This document shows positions 1 to 9,154 of a stretch of DNA of 64,000 bases, piece after piece. Position numbers and translations under genes: made by a program. Positions within the stretch are counted from its first letter, which is position 1, and every line of letters starts with the position of its first letter. Source of the DNA: Candidatus Cloacimonadota bacterium (GTDB lineage Bacteria; Cloacimonadota; Cloacimonadia; Cloacimonadales; TCS61); assembly GCA_021734835.1 (NCBI GenBank), contig JAIPIH010000001.1, positions 295,304 through 359,303 of the forward strand, given 5' to 3'. The notes below the pieces were generated by a model, which was not told the origin of the DNA, made no database searches, and saw nothing but the letters and a program-made list of their open reading frames with translations.

Positions 1-495
1 GTCCGGAGAAAGCTGCAATCCAGTGATATTATACCCAATAGTATGTTGCCAGACTGGATTTGCGGAATTTGGATCGAATATTTTGATATTATGTCCGTCT
101 CCAACAGCCAGCAGAGTGCCCTCTTCCAACATATCTATGGGATAACCAAAATCAAGATCAGATACCGAATGTTCCCAAAGCGGTGTGGAATTATCATGGA
201 ATAATGATACTCTCTCATTATTTAAATGCCATTGCACAAAGGAATTCTGTAGAGTAGGAGCAACACATATTTCTCCGGCAATCGCCCCGGCATCGGATGT
301 CTGCCAAAGAGTGGAAAGTCTGCTGTCACGACTAAAAGAATGTGCAGCAGAAATTTTCTGATCCGGCTTATTTGTAGGAGACATTTCTGTAGTAATACCA
401 TTTTCCTGAGTAGTAAAAGTCTGCATTTCTAATCTTGCTGTGAGCAAATTTATAAAGACCGAAATTAGAATCAAAACAAAAAATAACTTTTTCAT
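1..495 (-). CDS. Secreted protein, 3' part cut by window edge
   Basis: The first 165 codons of a gene continue past the left edge. The ATG at 495-493 follows an AGGAGAG ribosome binding site. The product begins with a typical signal peptide (MKKLFFVLILISVFINLLTA). It continues with beta-rich sequence whose phrases (TLWQTSDAGAIAGEI, PLWEHSVSDLDFGYPIDM, NPVWQHTIGYNITGLQLS) recur like the blades of a PQQ/WD-type beta-propeller. It is therefore probably exported. The repeat reading is inference from W-containing periodic phrases, and the C-terminus is not visible, so a sorting domain like those of the other secreted proteins here cannot be checked. The function is not recognised. Confidence 0.75.
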   Translation of the reverse strand, partial: MKKLFFVLILISVFINLLTARLEMQTFTTQENGITTEMSPTNKPDQKISAAHSFSRDSRLSTLWQTSDAGAIAGEICVAPTLQNSFVQWHLNNERVSLFHDNSTPLWEHSVSDLDFGYPIDMLEEGTLLAVGDGHNIKIFDPNSANPVWQHTIGYNITGLQLSPD

Positions 496-627
496 AATAC
501 TTTCTCTCCTTTGTAAATAATTTTTCTTTCTGAAATCTTGATCAACTTCAAATTCTGTCAATTAAAAAGGCTATTCTTTGGCAAGATTGTAACAAACTTA
601 TATTACTTGCGTCATTCCTAGAAATGT

Positions 628-1944
628 TTACTCTTCTTTCTGATCCTTCCGTAATTTTGCCCACCACTCCAAGCGTTTTTGTATCTCCTTTTCAAAGCCA
701 AATTTAGAGGGAATATAATAATTTTTTTCTTTCATTTTATCGGGAAAGTACTTTTGATAGTTGTAGGCATTTTCGTGCATATGATCATAGGTGTAAGCTT
801 TACCGTAATCCAACTCTTTCATTAATTTCGTGGGAGCATTTCTGATATGCAGGGGAACACCAAAATGGCTGGTTTTCTCTGCATCGGCGGCAGCTTTTTT
901 ATAGGCATCATAAAGGGCGTTGCTTTTTGGTGCGGTGGCTAAATAGACCACCAGTTGCGCTAAGGCAACATTTGCTTCCGGCATTCCCAGAAAATGACAT
1001 GTTTCTTTTACTGCAATTGCTTGAACCAGAGCATTTGGATCGGCAAGACCCACATCTTCGGAAGCAAATCGCACCAAACGCCGCGCAATATAAAGTGGAT
1101 CTTCTCCAGCTTCCAACATTCTTGCCAGCCAGTATAAACCTGCCTGTGGATCGCTACCGCGCAAAGATTTATGTAAAGCAGAGATCACATTATAATGCTC
1201 TTCCCGATCTTTATCATAAAACATAGCTTTTCGGCTGAGAATGTGTGAGATGAAAGATACATCGATCAGCTTTTCATCCTTTATATTCTGCAAAATGATT
1301 TCCAGATAATTAAGAGCTTTACGGGCATCACCACCACATAATTCTGCCAGATAGGGAAGACTCTTTTCAGCAAAATCGATCTTTAAGGAAAGTGCCTTGA
1401 TAGCTCTCCGGATTATTTTGATGATATCCTCATTTGTCAGCTGTTGTAAGACGAAAATATTACAGCGGGAAAGAAGCGCTGATATTACTTCGAAAGAGGG
1501 ATTTTCGGTTGTTGCGCCGATCAGTATTATAGCACCCGATTCCACATAATGCAGAAACGCATCCTGTTGAGATTTATTGAACCTATGGATCTCATCGATG
1601 AAGAGAATAGTGCCTTTATTCTTTTCTTTCAGGTTGTACTCAGCTTCTTTCATCACTACTTTCACATCCTTGATGCTGGAAAGCACTGCACTGAACGATA
1701 TAAATCGGAGTGATGTTTTACGTTGGATCATGCGAGCAATAGTCGTTTTCCCTGTTCCGGGCGGTCCCCAAAGGATGAAAGAATTGTAAGTATCATTTTC
1801 GATCATATTCCGCAGTTGTGAACCAGGCTCCAGAAGTTTCTGCTGTCCCCAAATATCTTCTATTTCCTGCGGTCGTATCTTCTCTGCTAACGGAATATTT
1901 GTGGGTTTATTTTTTGCTTCAAAAAGTGATATTTGATCTGACAT
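628..1944 (-). CDS. rarA: Replication-associated recombination protein A (RarA/MgsA AAA+ ATPase)
   Basis: A cytoplasmic AAA+ ATPase of the clamp-loader clade, acting at stalled replication forks. Of 438 residues, Walker A GPPGTGKT lies at 60-67 and Walker [10 protein letters not shown] at about 113-121. A sensor-1 stretch ([10 protein letters not shown]) and the RarA C-terminal tetramerisation region with the typical [20 protein letters not shown] wording follow. Length fits the family (about 420-450). The N-terminus carries QISLF (4-8), which resembles the beta-clamp-binding consensus QLSLF; that reading is inference. The ATG has a GAGGA ribosome binding site. It stands alone, with 121 nt to the next gene upstream on the same strand. 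Confidence 0.95.
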   Translation of the reverse strand: MSDQISLFEAKNKPTNIPLAEKIRPQEIEDIWGQQKLLEPGSQLRNMIENDTYNSFILWGPPGTGKTTIARMIQRKTSLRFISFSAVLSSIKDVKVVMKEAEYNLKEKNKGTILFIDEIHRFNKSQQDAFLHYVESGAIILIGATTENPSFEVISALLSRCNIFVLQQLTNEDIIKIIRRAIKALSLKIDFAEKSLPYLAELCGGDARKALNYLEIILQNIKDEKLIDVSFISHILSRKAMFYDKDREEHYNVISALHKSLRGSDPQAGLYWLARMLEAGEDPLYIARRLVRFASEDVGLADPNALVQAIAVKETCHFLGMPEANVALAQLVVYLATAPKSNALYDAYKKAAADAEKTSHFGVPLHIRNAPTKLMKELDYGKAYTYDHMHENAYNYQKYFPDKMKEKNYYIPSKFGFEKEIQKRLEWWAKLRKDQKEE

Positions 1945-2065
1945 ATTTTCCTCTAATTACACGTATTTAATCTTTGTTAGGTTTAACTACGAAATTTTCC
2001 TGTCAAATGTTTCATAGAAAATTTTGAATTACAAACTTAAAATCAAATCGAATAATCGAGGATAC

Positions 2066-2965
2066 CTAATTAACTATAAAATCTATTCTGTTGGGCAGGA
2101 TTTCAATAGTAAAATTAAACTGATCTTTCAGCGTAGGAAGCTCACCATCAAAATAGAGTGGAAGAGCTTTATCTGAGCTTATTTCAATTTTTCGTGTTTG
2201 ATGAATTACAACTTCAGGTTCTTTAAGATGTTTTCCTTTTATAGCAGATGGTAATAATTTTAAAACGCGCCTCCGATTTACAGTACTGATAAAACATATA
2301 TCCAGAAGTCCATCATCGACCCGTGCCTCCGGAGTTAGCAGAAATCCACCCCCGGCAGATTGTCCATTTCCGACTGATAAAAGCAGAAAGGGTTCATTTA
2401 TAATGCCAGTATCAATTTTTATTTCAGCTTTGAACATTTTAAGTGAGATGAGAGCTTTTAAAACTGCTGCTAAATATCTTGGAAGTCCATTTAAATGTTT
2501 AATCCGATTGGAAATAATAGCAACTCTGGCATCAAAACCAATTCCAAGTGAGTTGATAAAATATTTATCCTCAATTTTACCGATATCCACTTTTTGTTTC
2601 TTATATTTTTGGAGTGTGTTTACCGCTTTATTTATGTTCGATGACAAGTGGAAATTTGTTGAGAAATCATTGCCACCGCCTTCCGGAACACAACCTATAC
2701 AAACTTCATCAGCTTTTCCGGACAGCATCACACCATTAACAATCTCGTTAAGAGTACCGTCTCCGCCTACAGCAATAATATTATGAGATCCGTTCAAAAT
2801 AGCATCCTTGGTTAACTTGGTTCCGTGCCCGGGACTCTTGGTCAATTCAATTTCAAAATCAAATTTATGCTGATTTAAAGAAGTAACTAACTCATTGATC
2901 TTCTTTCCAGTTCTGCCTCTTCCAGCAGTTGGATTAACTATAAAAAACCATTTTTTATCACGCAT
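2066..2965 (-). CDS. Diacylglycerol/lipid kinase family protein (YegS/BmrU type)
   Basis: A lipid kinase of the DAGK catalytic family, expected to phosphorylate diacylglycerol, a sphingoid base or a related lipid at the membrane face with ATP. The 299-residue product has the nucleotide-binding start FFIVNPTAGRGRTGKK at about 7-22 and the diagnostic GGDGTLNEIVNG at 67-78. The C-terminal beta-sandwich (DDGLLDICF, YFDGELPTL) is also present. Length is normal for YegS/DagK. It is the last gene of a compact minus-strand operon: rsmI ends only 6 nt upstream and itself overlaps the yfhO-like gene. The exact lipid substrate cannot be read from sequence. Confidence 0.88.
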   Translation of the reverse strand: MRDKKWFFIVNPTAGRGRTGKKINELVTSLNQHKFDFEIELTKSPGHGTKLTKDAILNGSHNIIAVGGDGTLNEIVNGVMLSGKADEVCIGCVPEGGGNDFSTNFHLSSNINKAVNTLQKYKKQKVDIGKIEDKYFINSLGIGFDARVAIISNRIKHLNGLPRYLAAVLKALISLKMFKAEIKIDTGIINEPFLLLSVGNGQSAGGGFLLTPEARVDDGLLDICFISTVNRRRVLKLLPSAIKGKHLKEPEVVIHQTRKIEISSDKALPLYFDGELPTLKDQFNFTIEILPNRIDFIVN

Positions 2966-2971
2966 ACAGTC

Positions 2972-3652
2972 TCACTTCTTTTTTTTTAAAATAAAGACAA
3001 ACTCACCTTTTGGAAGATCCTGCGTCATAGTTACCAGCTCCTGCAAATTTCCCCAGAATAACTTCTCCTTCGGCTGAGTAAGTTTATAAGCGATTATCGC
3101 CTGCCTATTTGCTCCCAGAATTGCTTTCAGATCACGTAGAAGTTGTTTTAGACGGTAGGGTGTTTCCAAAAAGATCAGATCATAATTAGCTGGCAGATCA
3201 CGGATAGCTTTTTTGCGCTGGTCTTTGTTAGCCGGGAGAAATCCATAGTACAAAAACTGTTCTAATTTTAGTCCGCTTATCATCAAGGCAGCCATTATTG
3301 AGGATGCTCCGGGCACAGAAACAACTTTGATACCGTTTTGGTTACATTGCCAGACAAGATTATTACCCGGATCTGCAAACAGAGGAGTACCTGCATCACT
3401 TATCATCGCAGCTGATGTTTCATTCATTAAAAATTTGTTAAGTATCACTTGTGTTTGCTCTGTTTCGTTATGCTCATTCAAAAGTTCTAAAGGCTTTTTT
3501 AGATCATAACTTTTAAGTAATCTGCTGCCTACTTTACGCTCTTCACAGATCACAAAATCAACATCTTTTAAAACCTTTAAAGCTCGCAGTGTAATATCGT
3601 CTGGATTGCCTATATGAGTTGCAACTACATACAGTTTACTCTTTGATGACAT
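2972..3652 (-). CDS. rsmI: 16S rRNA (cytidine1402-2'-O)-methyltransferase RsmI
   Basis: A tetrapyrrole-methylase-fold SAM enzyme that 2'-O-methylates C1402 in the decoding centre of 16S rRNA. Recognisable family stretches are LYVVATHIGNPDDITLRALK near the N-terminus, ISDAGTPLFADPG about residue 87, VPGASSIMAALMISGL about 115, and FLETPYRLKQLLRDL about 155. At 226 residues it is shorter than the approximately 280-residue E. coli enzyme and lacks most of the extra C-terminal region, ending in a lysine-rich tail. The start codon lies inside the end of the upstream yfhO-like gene (17 nt overlap), so translation is probably coupled. Confidence 0.9.
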   Translation of the reverse strand: MSSKSKLYVVATHIGNPDDITLRALKVLKDVDFVICEERKVGSRLLKSYDLKKPLELLNEHNETEQTQVILNKFLMNETSAAMISDAGTPLFADPGNNLVWQCNQNGIKVVSVPGASSIMAALMISGLKLEQFLYYGFLPANKDQRKKAIRDLPANYDLIFLETPYRLKQLLRDLKAILGANRQAIIAYKLTQPKEKLFWGNLQELVTMTQDLPKGEFVFILKKKK

Positions 3653-6047
3653 ACACTATTTTCCCCTGATAATTTGAACGGATATAAATGTAAATTCCCA
3701 CTAAGAAAATTACAATTGCCAGTATCAATCCGATAAGACTTAAGGTTAAACTTATTGAATAGATCTTAGGTTCAAATCTCATTTCTACTGTATGTTCACC
3801 TTTAGGAACAATAACACCGCGTAAGATATAATTGGTTGCATAAATTTCAGTTTCTTCTCCATCAATATAGGCTTTCCAACCGGCTGGGTAATAGATCTCA
3901 CTGATAGTTAAGAACGAGGTCGTATCGGTAACCACATTGAATTTTAATTCATGAAGATCAAAGCCTGCTGGTGTAACTAAAGAGTTTAAAGGAGCGAATG
4001 TAGTTGGAACGCTCTTCTCCACGATTGCTGTTTCAGCTGGTGAAAATTCCGGATCATTAAGTTTCTTCCAGATCGCTTTTTTCTCCTTTATCAATTCAGT
4101 ATTTTTTACAAACCAGGCACGCGGTAGATAGGTGTTATTCAGATAAATAGTTTGCTTCTGCTTCCGGTCATAATAAGCATATTCCAAATTATCAATAGGC
4201 AGCTTCTGATTAAAGATCACATATTTTGCATTCAGCATATTCACGATATTCCAGTTAATAGGAATACGATCTAGAAATTCAGCATTCAGACAGTTTTCAA
4301 TAATTTCCTGATATCGTTTTAATTTAGCTCCATGATAACCACCAATAGTCTGATGATAATATGCCCAGCTGTTCTGTCCGAATTCTCTGGCCAGCGGATA
4401 GATCCTGAAATTCTCTTCATCATTCAATAAAAATTTATCTGCTTCAGTACGTTTATATTCATTCTCAATTCTCTGTTCAGGAACTATGTTTTGCAGGAAT
4501 CGGCTGTCAACAAGCAGCAGATCAGTAATAACAAGAATTGCAATGAGAATAAGAAATGCATATTTTCCCAGCTTTTTTCTACCTGCCAACAGAGTTAATC
4601 CCATTGCTGCAATTAAAAAAAGTCCGGTTTGAATACCATCATTTACCAGCTTATCCAACCGCATTGTCTTTAGCTGTTTTAACTGTCCTGCATTGTATTT
4701 GGAAGCATCAGCTGCGTGCCGCAATCCAAAATTCTCAAATGTGCTGCTGAAAGCTAAAAAGGCTATGAACAATACAACTACTACTATCAATGCTCTTTGG
4801 AAATGATCAAAGAATTTTTTATTATCTTCCTTTATTTTTGCTAAAATTGTTTTTATACCGAATCCTGCCAGAATAACTGTAGAGAACTGTACGATCACCA
4901 GTATCATTGCCGGTACGCGGAATTTATTGAAGCCCGGCATAAATTTAAGCAGGAAGTTAGAAAGGAACGGCAGGTGCCTTCCAAAAGATAATAAAAGAGT
5001 AACAATTGAAACAGATAATAAAACTTTAACTAATCTATTTTTATTGTAGAAAATGGCAATAACTGCAAATAGTAAAATAATTATTCCCATATACATTGAT
5101 GTTTGTGTGAACGGCATCCAGCCCCAATAAAATGGTGAAACTCCCCCATACAAACTGGGGTTTATAAATGTGAACATCTCTAAAGGGTGGAACGACCAGC
5201 TGGTTGCATAGCTTTTGCTTAACCCTGTCTCGCCTCCCCTTATGGTGAAATGTCCATATTCATAAGTGGAAAAATATGGTTGAGCGATGGCCATGAAGGC
5301 AATAAGAAATGCCGCAAAAAGAAGAGCTGAAAATATAAGATGAGATCTCAGATCTCTATCTTTAATTGCCCAGATAGTTTGAGCTATCCAATAGATCAAA
5401 AGCATTAAACAAGTGTAGTAAGAGATCTGCGGATGATTAGCTCGCAGCTGAACTATTAATAAGATAGCAGTTCCGCCTAAAGCTAACAGGCTACGTCTTT
5501 CCTTTAAATAATGAACGGCGAACATAATCCAGGGGATATAAACTATAGCTTTGAATTTTGTATTATGTCCGATCTCCAGAAGTCCAAGAAAATGGCACGA
5601 AAGCGGTAAAGCAATGGCACTTATAAAAGCTATGATCGGGTCAAATTTAAGATAGACCATAAACAGATAAACACCCAGTGCCATTAGGAAGAGCATTAAA
5701 ATTCGCCAGTTCATAACCTTATTTGTAAGTTTAAACAGATTACCGAAAAATGGATATTTTGCGCCGAATGAGATCAAATAGGCAGGCATTCCGCTGAAAA
5801 CATTAGGATTCCACATTGCCTGATCTTTGTGCTCTTTGTTGTAATCTAACAAAACTTGAGCTGAAGAGCGCCATTGTATTGAATCACTGGCAGGTGGTGC
5901 ATAATTCTGGAAAGCTATCTTGAAAAAGAAGACAGATAAAATTATGAATAATAAACCTATAAATATAACGTGTTTATACTTTCCATTGAAAATTTTCTCT
6001 AAAATACTAACCTGTTTAACTGCAGGTTTTTTATTCTTTTTTGCCAT
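3636..6047 (-). CDS. YfhO-family multi-pass membrane protein
   Basis: An 803-residue integral membrane protein. After a lysine-rich cytoplasmic N-terminus there are about a dozen hydrophobic segments up to roughly residue 500. A large soluble region follows, and a final transmembrane helix lies near the C-terminus. The periplasmic region contains the family-typical ITISEIYYPAGWKAYIDGEE-like passage (3885-3900 area) and LRGVIVPKGEHTVEMRFEP. YfhO proteins are GT-C-like and in Gram-positives help glycosylate lipoteichoic acid; in this Gram-negative-type lineage the substrate is unknown. It has a good ribosome binding site (GAGGATAAGTT-ATG) and heads the operon with rsmI and the lipid kinase, which suggests envelope lipid or glycan work. 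Confidence 0.85.
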   Translation of the reverse strand: MAKKNKKPAVKQVSILEKIFNGKYKHVIFIGLLFIILSVFFFKIAFQNYAPPASDSIQWRSSAQVLLDYNKEHKDQAMWNPNVFSGMPAYLISFGAKYPFFGNLFKLTNKVMNWRILMLFLMALGVYLFMVYLKFDPIIAFISAIALPLSCHFLGLLEIGHNTKFKAIVYIPWIMFAVHYLKERRSLLALGGTAILLIVQLRANHPQISYYTCLMLLIYWIAQTIWAIKDRDLRSHLIFSALLFAAFLIAFMAIAQPYFSTYEYGHFTIRGGETGLSKSYATSWSFHPLEMFTFINPSLYGGVSPFYWGWMPFTQTSMYMGIIILLFAVIAIFYNKNRLVKVLLSVSIVTLLLSFGRHLPFLSNFLLKFMPGFNKFRVPAMILVIVQFSTVILAGFGIKTILAKIKEDNKKFFDHFQRALIVVVVLFIAFLAFSSTFENFGLRHAADASKYNAGQLKQLKTMRLDKLVNDGIQTGLFLIAAMGLTLLAGRKKLGKYAFLILIAILVITDLLLVDSRFLQNIVPEQRIENEYKRTEADKFLLNDEENFRIYPLAREFGQNSWAYYHQTIGGYHGAKLKRYQEIIENCLNAEFLDRIPINWNIVNMLNAKYVIFNQKLPIDNLEYAYYDRKQKQTIYLNNTYLPRAWFVKNTELIKEKKAIWKKLNDPEFSPAETAIVEKSVPTTFAPLNSLVTPAGFDLHELKFNVVTDTTSFLTISEIYYPAGWKAYIDGEETEIYATNYILRGVIVPKGEHTVEMRFEPKIYSISLTLSLIGLILAIVIFLVGIYIYIRSNYQGKIVYVIKE

Positions 6048-6319
6048 AACTTATCCTCAATTAATTATTTATTATTCTTAAAATTATTCTCGTTGAATTG
6101 AAGTCAAATGAAAAGTGATTTTCTCATTGTAAAGCGATCAGCTTGAACGCTTCTGTTGAGTAGGAACGATTACCCTTAATCGTCCGCAATTCTTGGGAAG
6201 TTATTTATTGGTCATTTAGGGGAAATGACCCTTAGATTCTGAAATAAGCTAACATTGTTTATCGGTCATTTAGGAGAAATGACCTTACCCGTCATCTCGA
6301 GCTTGTCGAGAGATCTCAG
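6048..6319. repeat. Intergenic block of palindromic repeats (copy 1 of a composite module)
   Basis: The space between two minus-strand genes contains four palindromes. A short hairpin CGATTACCCTTAATCG lies at 6167-6182, inside a 23-bp segment (6166-6188) found again at 8901-8923. GGTCATTT/AAATGACC hairpins occur at 6210-6230 and 6264-6284. A TCTCGA-GCTTG-TCGAGA hairpin lies at 6295-6311, followed by the AGATCTCAG tail that abuts the next stop codon. The same three element types recur in the same order at 8901-9000. No open frame here looks like a gene. Confidence 0.8.
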
Positions 6320-8623
6320 TTACTTCAACAATAGCATCTTTTTTGTTAGAACCCTTTCATTAGTTTCTAATTTATAAAAATAGACTCCGCTGGAAACCTT
6401 CCTGCCCTTATCATCTCTACTATTCCAGATCATTTCACTTCTACCAGGACTCATGTAGCAATCCAATAAGGTTTTTACTTTCTGTCCTTTGACATTGTAG
6501 ATTTCTAATTTAACGTTTCCCGATTCCGGTAGATCGAAAACTATCTTAGTCTCAGGATTGAACGGATTTGGATAATTTTGTAATTTAAAATTCGTAATTG
6601 GTAATTCGTTATTAATTACATTTACTGAATCTGCTCCAAACTCATAACAACCCATATCTATGATAGCAATTCCGTTCTCATCACCATCCCACACTCTTTG
6701 ATTATGCAGTAGATCCCAGGGTGGTAAAAATAAACCGGTTGTGTCCGGTGTTCCGGTATCTACGCATGGAGACCCCGCTGTTAGTTGGTAGGGATTTTCA
6801 CCAACTCCTGCAAATTGCGGATCTTCATCTATATTGCCTTCTCCCCAATTGATGATGTTAGCATTATTCTCGTTGTAAATTCCTGCTTCACCATTCTTAA
6901 TATTACAGTTTTCCATATCGAGTTCATAAGTGTAGCCATACTGTGTATCATCTGCCAAATAAATTTCATAGTCAGTATTATTATGCATTATTGTATTTCT
7001 TAATGTTAAATTACTAAAAGCTTTTATTGTATTATTTTCATTATAGTTGTCTACAATTGTACTATTATTTATCTCTATATTTCCATCACCACCCGAAACA
7101 ATAACAAATTCATCATGACTGCTGTTACCGGAAATCAGACAATTATTCATAGTTATGTGATCATTATGACCATATTCCGTTACTAAACGACTTACACAAG
7201 AAGCATCGTCATAAGATGTACAATTTGAGATAACAGTATTTTCAACATTGAAATGATCATAAGCATTTAAATGTAAACCTGTTGATCCTGGATAGATAGG
7301 ATTATAAACTAAAGAATTATTACTGATAACACAATTCCTTAATATTCCGGTATTTTCAAACAAAGCAAACCCAGCAGTTATCTTAGCAGTATTATTTGTA
7401 ACGATAATGTTATCGTAAAGATTTTCAACATACTCATCTTCTATTACACACCTAATATTAGAATTTCCATCTATTGTAATATTAGTAACTTTTAAATAAT
7501 TAATGCTTCGAAAATTCAAGATACAATTTGCTTCAAAATCAAAATCATTTTGAATAGTAAAGTTTGATATTTCAGCAAATCCATCTAAATTAAGCCCCAA
7601 AATTGTAATGTTCATAGAGTCATTATTTAAAATAGTTGTTCCCATATATTCACCAATAATCGAAACATACTCTTTACAACCAATGGGAAAAATTTGTTGA
7701 TTTATCTCATGTGAGTATGTACCAGCTGCGACATGAATTGTATGGGGATTTTGTTCATCTGCCTGTATTTTTCGAACAGCCCATGAGATATTTTTAAGCG
7801 GTTCGTCGGGAGTCAGTCCACTATTCTCATCATCGCCGTCAACCGTTACATAAAGATCCTGTGATACCAATTCCATCCAATTGTGTTGAATATCAAAGGA
7901 AAATAATGCTTCATCCAAATACTCAGCAAAAAACCTATCGGGATTGAAGACAGTGAATGTATCAACTATAACATTGACATTAACTTCATAACTAGCACAT
8001 AAATCTGCTCCTTTACCGGCATTATTGTTAAAAATATTACACCGATTATCTGGATCAAAGGTAATATCACTATCATAATCCCAAAAAGCAGCACCTCCTA
8101 ATCCAGCAGAATTTTCATTAATTCTAAGACCTGCAAAAGTGAGATCAACTCTACATGTGTAGATTGCACCTCCTCTAGTAGAAAGATTTTTTTTAAAATA
8201 ACAATTCATTATTGTTCCGTATTCTATGTATATAGCATAAATTCCACCGCCATTATATGCATCTGAAAATGTACCATAACCATTTTGAATGGTAAAACCA
8301 CGGATTATTACATCAATATCTATATATTGCAAAATGATACAACTGTTCTGACGTTGACCATCAATGATCGTTGTAGCAATGTATTGCGGGTCACCGGTTA
8401 TCATTTCCAGACTGGCAAGAGTAATATTCTTATCATCAATGTTCAGATTTTCATAATACATGCCGGGATAAACAAGGACAGTATCAGAATCTACAGAAGA
8501 GTTGATACCTTCCTGGATGGTTGTGAAGTTTCCTGTGCCGTCTTGTTTGATGTGCCAGATAGTGGAATTTAACAACGAACTAAACAAACAAAACGAACAA
8601 AGGATAAGTAATTTAATTTTCAT
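6320..8623 (-). CDS. Secreted right-handed beta-helix protein with type IX-style sorting domain
   Basis: A 767-residue exported protein. It has a signal peptide (MKIKLLILCSFCLFSSLLNS). A long region of Asn-rich parallel beta-helix rungs follows (GTIMNCYFKKN, ISNFTIQNDF, TIMNNCLISGNSS), interrupted around residues 255-300 by DDENSGLTPDEPLKNISWA, a DUF1565-like helix start. From about residue 683 the C-terminus is a FlgD-like/type IX sorting domain: NYPNPFNPETKI, YNVKGQKVKTL, SSGVYFYKLE and final KKMLLLK. It is probably attached to or released at the cell surface. Pectate-lyase-like helices often bind or cut polysaccharide, but no catalytic site is recognisable here. It is flanked on both sides by the palindromic repeat modules. 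Confidence 0.85.
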   Translation of the reverse strand: MKIKLLILCSFCLFSSLLNSTIWHIKQDGTGNFTTIQEGINSSVDSDTVLVYPGMYYENLNIDDKNITLASLEMITGDPQYIATTIIDGQRQNSCIILQYIDIDVIIRGFTIQNGYGTFSDAYNGGGIYAIYIEYGTIMNCYFKKNLSTRGGAIYTCRVDLTFAGLRINENSAGLGGAAFWDYDSDITFDPDNRCNIFNNNAGKGADLCASYEVNVNVIVDTFTVFNPDRFFAEYLDEALFSFDIQHNWMELVSQDLYVTVDGDDENSGLTPDEPLKNISWAVRKIQADEQNPHTIHVAAGTYSHEINQQIFPIGCKEYVSIIGEYMGTTILNNDSMNITILGLNLDGFAEISNFTIQNDFDFEANCILNFRSINYLKVTNITIDGNSNIRCVIEDEYVENLYDNIIVTNNTAKITAGFALFENTGILRNCVISNNSLVYNPIYPGSTGLHLNAYDHFNVENTVISNCTSYDDASCVSRLVTEYGHNDHITMNNCLISGNSSHDEFVIVSGGDGNIEINNSTIVDNYNENNTIKAFSNLTLRNTIMHNNTDYEIYLADDTQYGYTYELDMENCNIKNGEAGIYNENNANIINWGEGNIDEDPQFAGVGENPYQLTAGSPCVDTGTPDTTGLFLPPWDLLHNQRVWDGDENGIAIIDMGCYEFGADSVNVINNELPITNFKLQNYPNPFNPETKIVFDLPESGNVKLEIYNVKGQKVKTLLDCYMSPGRSEMIWNSRDDKGRKVSSGVYFYKLETNERVLTKKMLLLK

Positions 8624-9154
8624 TTAACCCCCTTTAATTCCCTACTTTTACATAGAGAGGTTTATAGGTATTTATTATCGTCCGATGTGTTTCGCAAAGC
8701 GAAGCCAAATCTAAACGATGAGATTGTATCGCAGTATAATGTTTTATGAGTAGATTTGTTAACTACCAACATTATATCTCCTTTGTTCAAATATTGTGTA
8801 GATTGCGTTTTTTATTTTCAATCGCAAGCCACATTTGCGAAGCCGACTCATTACTCACCCCAACCCCTCTCTTAAACCAAGAGAGGGGCTTTTTGTAGGG
8901 ACGATTACCCTTAATCGTCCGCATCATTTGCAAATCAACTATCGGTCAATTCGGTGAATTGACCCTATTATGTCATCCTCAGTTTGACTGGAAATCTCAG
9001 ATTCCCTCTTTCACGGAAATGGCATCAATTTTTTTATTTAATGAACAATATCCTTGCGAAGGTCAAAAACACCCCACGGCTAAAGCCGCACCCCTCTCAA
9101 GAGGGGAATTAACCTTCGTAAGGTAATTCACAATTTACAATTCATCATTTATAA
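8624..9154. repeat. Intergenic repeats (composite module copy 2 and other hairpins)
   Basis: This 531-bp stretch has no convincing gene. It holds a perfect 10-bp hairpin at 8864-8888 (CCCCTCTCTT, loop AAACC) followed by CTTTTT, which could act as a plus-direction terminator. The CGATTACCCTTAATCG element lies at 8902-8917, GGTCAATTC-GGT-GAATTGACC at 8944-8964, and a GTCATCC...AATCTCAG tail to 9000. Further small palindromes at 9076-9125 include CGGCTAAAGCCG, CCCCTCTCAAGAGGGG and CCTTCGTAAGG. The order CGATTA element, GGTCA element, GTCATC tail is the same as in 6166-6319. Confidence 0.75.
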
